A DNA stretch of 6,060 nt from an uncultured Bacteroidales bacterium (GTDB taxonomy: Bacteria; Bacteroidota; Bacteroidia; Bacteroidales; Muribaculaceae). The first letter of the stretch is position 1, and the number at the start of each line of letters is the position of its first letter. The stretch lies in contig USIY01000143.1 of assembly GCA_900554845.1 (NCBI GenBank), positions 1 through 6,060 on the forward strand, read 5' to 3'. The position numbers were made by a program, and so were the translations under genes. The notes beneath the pieces are model-generated. The model was given only the letters and a program-made list of their open reading frames with translations. It did not search any database and was not told where the DNA came from. This document shows positions 1 to 5,813 of the stretch, piece after piece.

Positions 1-798
1 GAACGCATCGTTGTAGCTTTTGAAAAATGTAGATGCGGCAAGCTCAAGATTGGGCTTCTCCCTCATCACCAATGGCAGAACGGCGTCATAGTTCAAGCCC
101 TTGTCCCATACCTCCGTAGGATACGCCACAAACCAGCGGGCTTTATCGCGCAATTCGTACGCAACTTCCACTGACGCCATGTAACAACAGTCGAACCATA
201 TAATGTCGAAAGAACCGGCAGGTATAGCTTCTGCAAGATCGTCGATATCGATCCAGTTCCAGATTTTATCCTTGCCGTATTCTCCTCCGTATCCGTAACA
301 AGCGGGGGAATCGCTCCGGCCTGGCGCTTTAACCTGATGGTCGGAATCGCCGGGAGTCCATGCCGATCCATGGCCCCAGAAAAACAAAGTTCTTGAATCC
401 GCCTTATAGGCATTGACGGCATCATTCAGCACCTCCGCCATGCGTCCCGGCTCCGTGGAGGTAGTGGTACGATTGTAACTTTTCAACCGCTTCCAATCAT
501 AATCTCCGTTTACCTTAGATATTTCATACAGCCCAGTCTCGGTTTCAGAATCAGTCTTGTAAAGCAATAATGTATTGGTTGCGAGATCCACCTGAGGCAT
601 TGCCTTGAAAATCTCATTACAGTCTTCTATGAAATCCGAGGCGAGCGAACTACGGTTTACGGCATATATCACCGTGACTCTCTTATAGGCTTCGGGACGC
701 ACATCGGGTTCCTCTTTTTTACCGCAGGCCACAGCCATAACAACGAGGGAAATCACTGCGGCAATCTTATATATCTTATTGATTATCTTATATTCCAT
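1..798 (-). CDS. Clostripain-like (peptidase family C11) lipoprotein, 3'-truncated by the window edge
   Basis: Predicted cysteine peptidase anchored in the envelope; family C11 enzymes usually cleave after Arg or Lys and often activate by self-cleavage. The 266 visible residues begin with a lipoprotein signal: basic residues K4, K8 and K11, a hydrophobic core at about 12-24, and a lipobox-like MAVAC with Cys25. The sequence after Cys25, GKKEE, resembles the Lys plus acidic surface-export signal reported for some Bacteroidota lipoproteins (inference). The catalytic His is probably His143 in FFWGHGSAW. The nucleophile is probably Cys205 in WFDCCYMASVEVAYEL, where the family normally has D-A-C-L-M. 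The following RWFVAYPTEV is also typical of C11. The start is fixed: an in-frame TAA lies two codons upstream of the ATG at 796-798. Family members are usually near 375-420 residues, so roughly the C-terminal third is missing here, cut by the window and not by mutation. It is divergent from rprX. Substrate unknown. Confidence 0.88.
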   Translation of the reverse strand, partial: MEYKIINKIYKIAAVISLVVMAVACGKKEEPDVRPEAYKRVTVIYAVNRSSLASDFIEDCNEIFKAMPQVDLATNTLLLYKTDSETETGLYEISKVNGDYDWKRLKSYNRTTTSTEPGRMAEVLNDAVNAYKADSRTLFFWGHGSAWTPGDSDHQVKAPGRSDSPACYGYGGEYGKDKIWNWIDIDDLAEAIPAGSFDIIWFDCCYMASVEVAYELRDKARWFVAYPTEVWDKGLNYDAVLPLVMREKPNLELAASTFFKSYNDAF

Positions 799-858
799 AT
801 CTTACATAACGATTAATGTCCCATCATATTTTATTACCGGGGGATGAACCCGGATATG

Positions 859-866
859 CAAATATG
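859..866 (-). promoter_or_regulatory. Weak candidate -7 box for the C11 lipoprotein gene
   Basis: Read on the minus strand this is CATATTTG, one base off the Bacteroidota -7 consensus TAnnTTTG. It is the only CAAA-containing match between the two divergent genes on this strand. No convincing TTTG-like -33 box lies 17-23 bp upstream, so the call is weak. Transcription would start near 853, giving a leader of about 55 nt. A 5-bp hairpin (837-841 with 849-853) would sit at the very 5' end of that leader. Confidence 0.25.
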
Positions 867-936
867 TGTTAAAATATAAGAAAGATTCTACATGGGGGTA
901 ATATTTTGTCTGTTGACAACTATTTTTGCCAATGTA

Positions 937-967
937 TTTGCATTTTCACATTTAATTGTTAATTTTG
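937..967 (+). promoter_or_regulatory. Bacteroidota-type sigma-70 promoter for rprXY
   Basis: A perfect -33 box TTTG (937-940) is followed by a 19-bp spacer and a perfect -7 box TAATTTTG (960-967, consensus TAnnTTTG). Transcription should start at about 972-975, leaving a leader of roughly 60 nt before the rprX ATG at 1035. The -7 box is embedded in the first of several TGTTAATTT-like repeats, so a protein bound there could compete with RNA polymerase. Confidence 0.72.
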
Positions 968-998
968 CACTGAAATGTTAATTTGCTGTTGAATTTTC
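957..998 (+). repeat. Three TGTTAATTT-like direct repeats in the rprX promoter and leader
   Basis: The copies are TGTTAATTTTGC (957-968), TGTTAATTTGC (976-986) and a looser TGTTGAATTTTC (987-998). The offsets are 19 bp and 11 bp, roughly two and one helical turns. OmpR-family response regulators commonly bind tandem direct repeats spaced by about one turn, so a regulator site (perhaps autoregulation by RprY) is possible. The area is AT-rich, which makes chance similarity a real alternative. Confidence 0.35.
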
Positions 999-1034
999 AT
1001 TATCCGTAAATCTATATCCAGCGGTTATTAAACG

Positions 1035-2525
1035 ATGAAAAGGTCTATAATTTGGTTACTGACTGTGCTGATGGCAATTACCTTCGGCGCCCTTTTATAT
1101 TTCCAGATCATGTATCTGGAGAATATGGTGCGTATGCGCGACGAGCAGTTCTCGGAAGGGGTGATGCGGTCGCTTTATGCCACATCGGAATTCATGGACC
1201 GTCAGGAAACTTTGCATTTTCTTCAGGAAGACGTCAATATAATCGAATCCAGCTTTTACGACGACGCCGACATGATGCAGTCCAACGGGAACATGACGGC
1301 GTCAACAAAACTCAGCACCTCTGGCAATCCCTTGACTTTCCCCTCCGCCACAAGTTCCATCAGCTCGCATTACGGCTCCATGCAGGAAGTGATACGTAGC
1401 CAGTACCTTTACCAGAAAGGGCTGCTTAACGAGGTAATACTCAACATTCTGCGCGATGCCGGAGCACGTCCCGTAATGGAACGCGCGGATTCCACAATGA
1501 TCCGCAATTGTCTGGAGACCGAACTTTCCAACAACGGGGTGAATCTTCCTTTCGCCATGGCGATCTCCACAGCAAGCGGCCGCGAGGTTTACGCATCGGA
1601 CAATTATGATCCTAAACTTGACGACAAGGAGGTATATTCCATTCCCCTCTTCGGCAACACTGACGTTTCTTACCGTCTGAGCGTGCAGTTCCCCAACAAG
1701 GACAATTACATTTTCAGTTCGGTAAGATTCATTATACCCTCCATGGCCTTCACCGTCATTCTTTTGGTTGTTTTCCTTTATACCGTGATTCTGGCGTTCC
1801 GTCAGAAGAAACTGACGGAAATGAAGACCGACTTCGTCAACAATATGACGCATGAGTTAAAGACCCCGATAGCCACGATCTCGCTCGCGGCGCAGATGCT
1901 GGACGATTCATCCGTGCGTAAATCACCGGATTCAATAAAACATCTGTCGGGAGTCATTACCGAGGAAGCTAAACGACTGAGATTCCAGGTGGAGAAAGTG
2001 CTTCACCTATCTGTAATCGACAATGCCGAAAGCACACTGAAGTTCACCGATGTCAACGCCAACGAGATTATCGAGAACGTCGTTAATACATTCAAGCTCA
2101 AAGTGGAACGTCAGGGAGGAACGCTTATGGCCAATCTTGACGCTACGGATTCCGACATTTATGTGGACCAGCTACAGTTCACGAACGTGATACACAATCT
2201 GCTTGAGAACGCACTTAAGTACAGCCGTGAAGACGTGGAGCCGGAATTGTCGGTCACCACAAGGGACATCGACGGCAAGCATATCGAAATCAGGGTGCAG
2301 GACAATGGAATCGGCATCCATAGGGACGACCAGAAACGCATATTCGACAAGTTCTATCGCGTCTCCACAGGCAACCGTCACGATGTCAAGGGATTCGGTC
2401 TCGGACTCGCATATGTCAAGAAGATGATAACGGCTTTCAAGGGTCAGATATCGGTGGAATCGGAACCCGGAGTAGGGTCCACATTCATAATCAAACTGCC
2501 GCTGGCCGAGCCACAGGAATCCTGA
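1035..2525 (+). CDS. rprX: Membrane sensor histidine kinase, RprX-like
   Basis: Sensor kinase of a two-component system; it should autophosphorylate on histidine and pass the phosphate to the regulator encoded next. The 496 residues comprise a first membrane segment (about 5-27), an extracytoplasmic sensor region (about 28-230) with no domain I recognise, and a second membrane segment (about 231-254). The cytoplasmic part follows directly, with no evident HAMP domain. The HisKA H-box FVNNMTHELKTPI carries phospho-accepting His273. The ATPase domain shows an N-box (NLLENALKYS, Asn392), G1 (DNGIGI, 423-428), F-box (FDKFYR, 437-442), G2 (GFGLGL, 453-458) and G3 (GVGS, 479-482), so all catalytic motifs are intact. 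An in-frame TAA at 1029-1031 fixes the ATG at 1035. Length, gene order and motifs match RprX of Bacteroides fragilis, first reported with RprY as affecting tetracycline resistance when present in multiple copies. The sensed signal is not evident. Confidence 0.9.
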   Translation: MKRSIIWLLTVLMAITFGALLYFQIMYLENMVRMRDEQFSEGVMRSLYATSEFMDRQETLHFLQEDVNIIESSFYDDADMMQSNGNMTASTKLSTSGNPLTFPSATSSISSHYGSMQEVIRSQYLYQKGLLNEVILNILRDAGARPVMERADSTMIRNCLETELSNNGVNLPFAMAISTASGREVYASDNYDPKLDDKEVYSIPLFGNTDVSYRLSVQFPNKDNYIFSSVRFIIPSMAFTVILLVVFLYTVILAFRQKKLTEMKTDFVNNMTHELKTPIATISLAAQMLDDSSVRKSPDSIKHLSGVITEEAKRLRFQVEKVLHLSVIDNAESTLKFTDVNANEIIENVVNTFKLKVERQGGTLMANLDATDSDIYVDQLQFTNVIHNLLENALKYSREDVEPELSVTTRDIDGKHIEIRVQDNGIGIHRDDQKRIFDKFYRVSTGNRHDVKGFGLGLAYVKKMITAFKGQISVESEPGVGSTFIIKLPLAEPQES

Positions 2526-2575
2526 TAAATATCAGAGTGGGCATTTTTTCAACACCTATAAGGATATTTTAATAC

Positions 2576-2592
2576 TTAATTGTTATAATTAA
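2576..2592 (+). repeat. AT-rich inverted repeat in the rprX-rprY gap, sharing a 10-mer with the rprX promoter
   Basis: TTAATT (2576-2581) and AATTAA (2587-2592) form a 6-bp dyad around GTTAT. The first ten bases, TTAATTGTTA, recur exactly at 952-961, where they lead into the rprX -7 box. The gap of 83 bp holds no good TAnnTTTG match, so rprY is probably read from the rprX promoter. A regulator site is possible, but the base composition is so AT-rich that chance is plausible. Confidence 0.25.
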
Positions 2593-2608
2593 TAAAAAAC
2601 AATATATA

Positions 2609-3316
2609 ATGATGAATGACAAACTGAAAATACTGCTTTGCGAGGACGACGAGAACCTCGGCATGCTTTTGCGCGAGTTTCTGCAGGCCAAAGGTTTCTA
2701 TGCCGACCTGTGCAATGACGGAGATAAAGGTTACAAAGCGTTTTTGAAGGGTAAGTATGATTTGTGCGTACTTGACGTGATGATGCCCAAAAAGGATGGA
2801 TTCACGCTGGCGCAGGAAATACGCGCCGTGAACCGCGACGTGCCCATCATTTTCCTTACGGCCAAGAATCTCAAGGAGGATGTACTGCAGGGATTCAAGA
2901 TCGGCGCCGACGACTACATTCCGAAACCGTTCTCAATGGAGGAGCTTGTGTCGCGCATCGGAGCGATCCTGCGTCGGGTAAGAGGGAAAAAAGAAAAGGA
3001 CGTCACCGTCTACCCTATCGGCAAATACACATTCGACACCCAGAAGCAGACGCTTATCGCCGACGGCAAGGTGCAGAAGCTCACCACCAAGGAATGCGAA
3101 CTGCTGTCGTTGCTGTGCCAGCACATGAATGAGATCCTAGAGCGCAACTTCGCCCTGAAGTCAATCTGGATAGACGACAATTATTTCAACGCCCGCAGTA
3201 TGGACGTCTATATCACCAAGCTTCGCAAGCTGCTCAAAGACGATCCCGCCGTGGAAATCATCAACATCCACGGCAAGGGCTACAAACTGATCGCCCCCGA
3301 AATCCCCGAAAATTAA
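2609..3316 (+). CDS. rprY: OmpR/PhoB-family response regulator, RprY-like
   Basis: DNA-binding response regulator and presumed partner of the kinase encoded 83 bp upstream. Of its 235 residues, about 7-122 form the receiver domain. Visible there are the acidic pocket E12-D13-D14, phospho-acceptor Asp56 (in LCVLDVMMP), the conserved Thr84 (FLTAK) and Lys106 (in YIPKPF). A short charged linker (about 124-131, RVRGKKEK) leads to an OmpR-type winged helix-turn-helix at about 135-228, with the recognition-helix region ARSMDVYITKLRKLL and the wing ending in HGKGYKL. All phosphorylation residues are intact. Translation starts at ATG 2609 or the adjacent ATG 2612; an in-frame TAA at 2570-2572 and an A-rich leader without a Shine-Dalgarno sequence fit either. 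In Porphyromonas gingivalis the orphan homologue RprY is linked to oxidative stress and sodium-pump genes. The targets in this organism cannot be read from the window. Confidence 0.92.
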   Translation: MMNDKLKILLCEDDENLGMLLREFLQAKGFYADLCNDGDKGYKAFLKGKYDLCVLDVMMPKKDGFTLAQEIRAVNRDVPIIFLTAKNLKEDVLQGFKIGADDYIPKPFSMEELVSRIGAILRRVRGKKEKDVTVYPIGKYTFDTQKQTLIADGKVQKLTTKECELLSLLCQHMNEILERNFALKSIWIDDNYFNARSMDVYITKLRKLLKDDPAVEIINIHGKGYKLIAPEIPEN

Positions 3317-3341
3317 AGCTACGATTTAGTTCAATCATTCT

Positions 3342-3367
3342 CAAAGCCCGCCCAACAGCGGGCTTTG
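3342..3367 (+). terminator. GC-rich hairpin after rprY, probable transcription terminator
   Basis: A perfect 10-bp stem, CAAAGCCCGC (3342-3351) with GCGGGCTTTG (3358-3367), encloses the 6-nt loop CCAACA, 25 bp after the rprY stop codon. No run of T follows on either strand, so it is not a textbook intrinsic terminator. Its position between convergent genes suggests transcription termination or protection of the mRNA 3' end. Confidence 0.6.
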
Positions 3368-3390
3368 TCATTAATACCCTGATTCCACAT

Positions 3391-3410
3391 TAAAGAAAAG
3401 CTTTACTTTA
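3391..3410. repeat. 20-bp near-perfect palindrome in the convergent intergenic region
   Basis: TAAAG (3391-3395) mirrors CTTTA (3406-3410) around the perfect palindrome AAAGCTTT (3397-3404), with a single A/A mismatch at positions 3396 and 3405. The symmetry looks like a dimeric protein site, but it lies at the 3' ends of both flanking genes, where an operator is not expected. Apart from the two terminator hairpins and this element I see nothing in 3317-3596. Confidence 0.4.
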
Positions 3411-3538
3411 TAAGATAAGTACCTACGAAGAATAAATGAGACAATCACTTACTACTGAAGCCTCCACAACTTAAACACAATCTTTTCCCGCCACTTGTAT
3501 ATCGGTCAATCTATACTTTATCCAAGATAAAAGGTTCC

Positions 3539-3574
3539 AAAAAAACCGTCTTATGGAATTTGTCCACAAGACGG
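3539..3574 (-). terminator. Strong intrinsic terminator of the minus-strand secreted-protein gene
   Basis: On the minus strand an 11-bp stem (3574-3564 pairing with 3556-3546, one G-U wobble) with a 7-nt loop is followed directly by seven T (3545-3539). The stem lies 22 bp past the TAA of the gene ending at 3597. The single imperfect pair is a G-U in the minus-strand RNA but an A-C clash in the plus-strand RNA, which supports selection for minus-strand termination. Confidence 0.88.
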
Positions 3575-3596
3575 CTCGATATAACATCAACAGTGA

Positions 3597-4802
3597 TTAT
3601 TTAGGCAAAGTCTCCGCTGTATAGATGGCAGCTTCTCCAGTTATTTCCTTGGGCATAGGAAAAGATCCGAGAAGACGATTGCCACTGCAACCCATCAGGC
3701 GTTTCACATAAAGATTTACAGGGAGAGTTGTATACTCTGCAAAATCTGGCCGGGTGGAATATGTGACAAGTCTTTTCGCACGCTTCACAGTGTTATCGGG
3801 AGTAAAATCAAGAGTAGTCCACTGTGTAAGATTCACAGCCTTTGCCGACAAGCCTGGCATATCACCGAGTCCGAAATATTCAAATACTTCAGAAAACCCA
3901 TTGCCGGAAGCGACTTTCTCGCCAGGTAGCGACACGGCTGCATGAGGAGGTACTGTGAGTATCTGTTGCTCCGTTTGAGTTACAGTCGTACCACCTGTTC
4001 TGGCACCTCCCACATTGACACCCGACGCCATTGTCCCTACGGAACCGCCGATTCCAAGAGCACCGGCCACAGCGCCTAAATTAACAGTCGCTCCATTTGT
4101 TGAGGAACTTGATGATGTGTATGATGAATTGGTGAAATAAGGCTGAGACTGATTGTTGTCAGAAATCTTGAATGAGTTACCCAGATCGATATATATCGGC
4201 CTGTTGGTCTTGTTAAGAATGGAAACCTTATAGTTATTGACGGTTGTGCCGCCCATAGCAGTAGAAGAAGATGCCGCCAGACCGCCGCCACGCGATACGG
4301 GCACACCGAGGGACACTCGTTCAAAACTTATTTGTATATTATCATCGGAAAGAATAGACGATGGTTCTATACCCCATATTATTAGGGCAGCTCTTGTATT
4401 CTTGCTGTTCGGTTTCTTATCCACGAACTCAAGTGTAGGATTGTTGTATAGACTTATGATGCGCTCGTTGTCGGATGCAGCTTTTGGTTCGCGCATCACC
4501 GGAGTACCGTCGGCAGGGACATCGACAACATTCCCTTCTGATGATACGGATCCTGTCGAAGCCTGATCCCCAATTACTTCAATAGGATTCGAGCCGCGTT
4601 TAATACCATATACTTCCTCTATAGGAATACGCTTGATAGCCTCAGGATTCTCGGACGTCTCGGTATAAAAAATGTATTTTTCAGACTTCTCGATATTGAA
4701 GCATGGAAAACTTGAGCCGTCGGACCTGATTATCACATCAGCCCATGACGTCAGCGTCGCAACTAAAGACATTGCAGTGATAAAAAATCGAATCTTTCTC
4801 AT
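3597..4802 (-). CDS. Secreted protein of unknown function with a Gly-rich GxxxG segment
   Basis: I do not recognise a named family; the general style is that of uncharacterised Bacteroidales exported proteins. The chosen start is ATG at 4800-4802, giving 401 residues. It opens with a clean signal peptide (K3, R5, hydrophobic core at about 6-19, likely cleavage after SWA21). No Cys follows the cleavage site, so it is not a lipoprotein. Residues about 22-75 look like a short beta-rich module (VIIRSDGSSFPCF, then IKRIPIEEVYGIKRG). A polar linker of low complexity follows to about 110. About 138-215 is another ordered stretch including ILNKTNRPIYIDLGNSF. A Ser/Thr run (225-236) precedes a Gly-rich part (243-272) with GxxxG at 243-247, 252-256 and 261-265. 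The C-terminal 280-400 looks folded. A GTG-initiated extension from 4856 was rejected because it would begin upstream of the predicted transcription start and bury the signal peptide. The gene appears to be monocistronic, with its own promoter and terminator. Confidence 0.85.
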   Translation of the reverse strand: MRKIRFFITAMSLVATLTSWADVIIRSDGSSFPCFNIEKSEKYIFYTETSENPEAIKRIPIEEVYGIKRGSNPIEVIGDQASTGSVSSEGNVVDVPADGTPVMREPKAASDNERIISLYNNPTLEFVDKKPNSKNTRAALIIWGIEPSSILSDDNIQISFERVSLGVPVSRGGGLAASSSTAMGGTTVNNYKVSILNKTNRPIYIDLGNSFKISDNNQSQPYFTNSSYTSSSSSTNGATVNLGAVAGALGIGGSVGTMASGVNVGGARTGGTTVTQTEQQILTVPPHAAVSLPGEKVASGNGFSEVFEYFGLGDMPGLSAKAVNLTQWTTLDFTPDNTVKRAKRLVTYSTRPDFAEYTTLPVNLYVKRLMGCSGNRLLGSFPMPKEITGEAAIYTAETLPK

Positions 4803-4831
4803 AATAGCTGTAGTCAATATTGTTTCAACTG

Positions 4832-4862
4832 CAAATATATAAAATTTTGTCGACACATTAAA
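4832..4862 (-). promoter_or_regulatory. Promoter for the secreted-protein gene
   Basis: On the minus strand, TATATTTG (4839-4832) is a perfect TAnnTTTG -7 box. A TTTA (4862-4859), one base off the TTTG -33 box, lies exactly 19 bp upstream. Transcription should start near 4826, leaving about 24 nt before the ATG at 4802. That excludes initiation at the upstream GTG (4856). Confidence 0.6.
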
Positions 4863-4949
4863 CTCTCATAAAAAAATACCCTTATCTATCACTAAATATT
4901 GAACTTGTGAAACTTGAGCTACTTTCTTAAAACATAGCAAATCAAATAA

Positions 4950-4980
4950 TTGGAAAAGTGCTTTTTTTTCGTTATTTTTG
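4950..4980 (+). promoter_or_regulatory. Promoter for the plsC-thiD operon
   Basis: TATTTTTG (4973-4980) is a perfect -7 box. TTGG (4950-4953), one base off the -33 consensus, lies 19 bp upstream. Transcription should start near 4986, about 40 nt before the plsC ATG. The spacer holds a run of eight T (4962-4969). The -7 box covers the TTG at 4978, so that codon cannot be the translation start of a transcript from this promoter. Confidence 0.6.
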
Positions 4981-5025
4981 CAAATCAATGTTTTTGAAAT
5001 TTCTAATCAACAAAATTATCAGAAA

Positions 5026-5802
5026 ATGAGTGAATCACCCGTACCGAGGCCACCGAAACCCAAACGCAATCTTTTTCAATGGCTGGGAAGAATACTTTAT
5101 CTTATTTATGAATTTTTGATCGCCGGCCCTATTTTCCTCGTCGCCACTATCCTCACCGCAATCATTACCGGCATCGGCTGCATGATCGGTAACCGTAATT
5201 TCTGGGGATATTGGCCTCCTTCATTATGGTCCCGTTTTACCTGCGCCCTATTCTTGATGCGCGTCAAGGTAGTGGGCCGTGAGAACATCGATCCGAAACA
5301 ATCGTACGTATTCGTGGCCAACCACCAGGGGGCATACGACATCTGGACAATCTACGGCTATCTCGGCCATAATTTCAAATGGCTAATGAAAAAGTCATTG
5401 GAACAGATCTTCCTTGTCGGTCTCGCCTGCAAGAAGGCTGGCCATATTATGGTGGACGATTCAAGCGTCTCCGGCATCAGAGAGACGATCGCTGAATCGG
5501 AACAGACTCTCAAGGGAGGAATGTCGCTTGTGATATTCCCGGAAGGCAGCCGTTCCTGGAACGGCGAGATGACCGACTTCAAACGCGGCGCGTTCATGCT
5601 TGCCGCGGAATTCAGGCTGCCGGTGGTCCCGCTCACAATCGACGGAAGCTTCAAGGCCATGCCGCGTTATACTTACTGCATGACGCCCGCCAGAATCACT
5701 CTGACCATACACAAGCCCATATGGCCCGGCGAACGAGGGTTCAACACCAAGAGACTCATGGCGCAATGCCGTGAAGAGATTGAATCCTCGCTTCCACAAT
5801 AA
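5026..5802 (+). CDS. plsC: 1-acyl-sn-glycerol-3-phosphate acyltransferase (PlsC/LPLAT family)
   Basis: Probably the membrane enzyme that adds the second acyl chain to lysophosphatidic acid, making phosphatidic acid for phospholipid synthesis. The 258 residues start with a Pro/Lys-rich cytoplasmic stretch (1-15), then a long hydrophobic region (about 20-55). The catalytic motif I NHQGAYD (99-105) supplies the His100/Asp105 pair. Motif III FPEGSRS (171-177) and the VVPLTIDGS motif IV (200-208) are present. Motif II, usually a G-x-[IL]-x-x-x-R pattern (GNLLIDR in E. coli PlsC), reads GHIMVDD (139-145), with Asp replacing the conserved Arg. The ATG at 5026, preceded by an A-rich leader, is preferred over the in-frame TTG at 4978, which lies inside the predicted -7 box. 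thiD follows 11 bp after the stop codon, implying one transcript. Other members of the superfamily acylate other lipids, including in Bacteroidota, so the substrate is assigned by similarity only. Confidence 0.85.
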   Translation: MSESPVPRPPKPKRNLFQWLGRILYLIYEFLIAGPIFLVATILTAIITGIGCMIGNRNFWGYWPPSLWSRFTCALFLMRVKVVGRENIDPKQSYVFVANHQGAYDIWTIYGYLGHNFKWLMKKSLEQIFLVGLACKKAGHIMVDDSSVSGIRETIAESEQTLKGGMSLVIFPEGSRSWNGEMTDFKRGAFMLAAEFRLPVVPLTIDGSFKAMPRYTYCMTPARITLTIHKPIWPGERGFNTKRLMAQCREEIESSLPQ

Positions 5803-5813
5803 CAGTCACCTAC

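Noticed and set aside
93..425. 110-codon open frame on the minus strand
   Set aside because: It is an out-of-frame shadow of the C11 peptidase, whose true frame shows the signal peptide and both catalytic motifs.
906..919. Inverted repeat TTGTC-TGTT-GACAA upstream of the rprX -33 box as an operator
   Set aside because: Only five base pairs per arm in AT-rich DNA; nothing else supports a binding site.
921..928. TATTTTTG as a second -7 box for rprX
   Set aside because: The only upstream TTTG (905-908) is 12 bp away, far short of the usual 19 bp, whereas 937-967 fits exactly.
1302..1853. 183-codon open frame antisense to rprX
   Set aside because: It lies wholly inside an intact kinase gene, its translation has no recognisable domain, and no promoter is seen.
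2522..2549. Hairpin CTGATA-AA-TATCAG overlapping the rprX stop codon, followed later by T6, as a terminator
   Set aside because: The stem is short and AT-rich, and eight bases separate it from the T run, so it is unlikely to stop transcription before rprY.
3436..3474. 12-codon ATG frame in the convergent intergenic region
   Set aside because: Too short, no promoter, and its residues form no recognisable leader or toxin peptide.
4237..4566. 109-codon plus-strand open frame
   Set aside because: It is antisense within the secreted-protein gene and lacks a promoter or recognisable domain.
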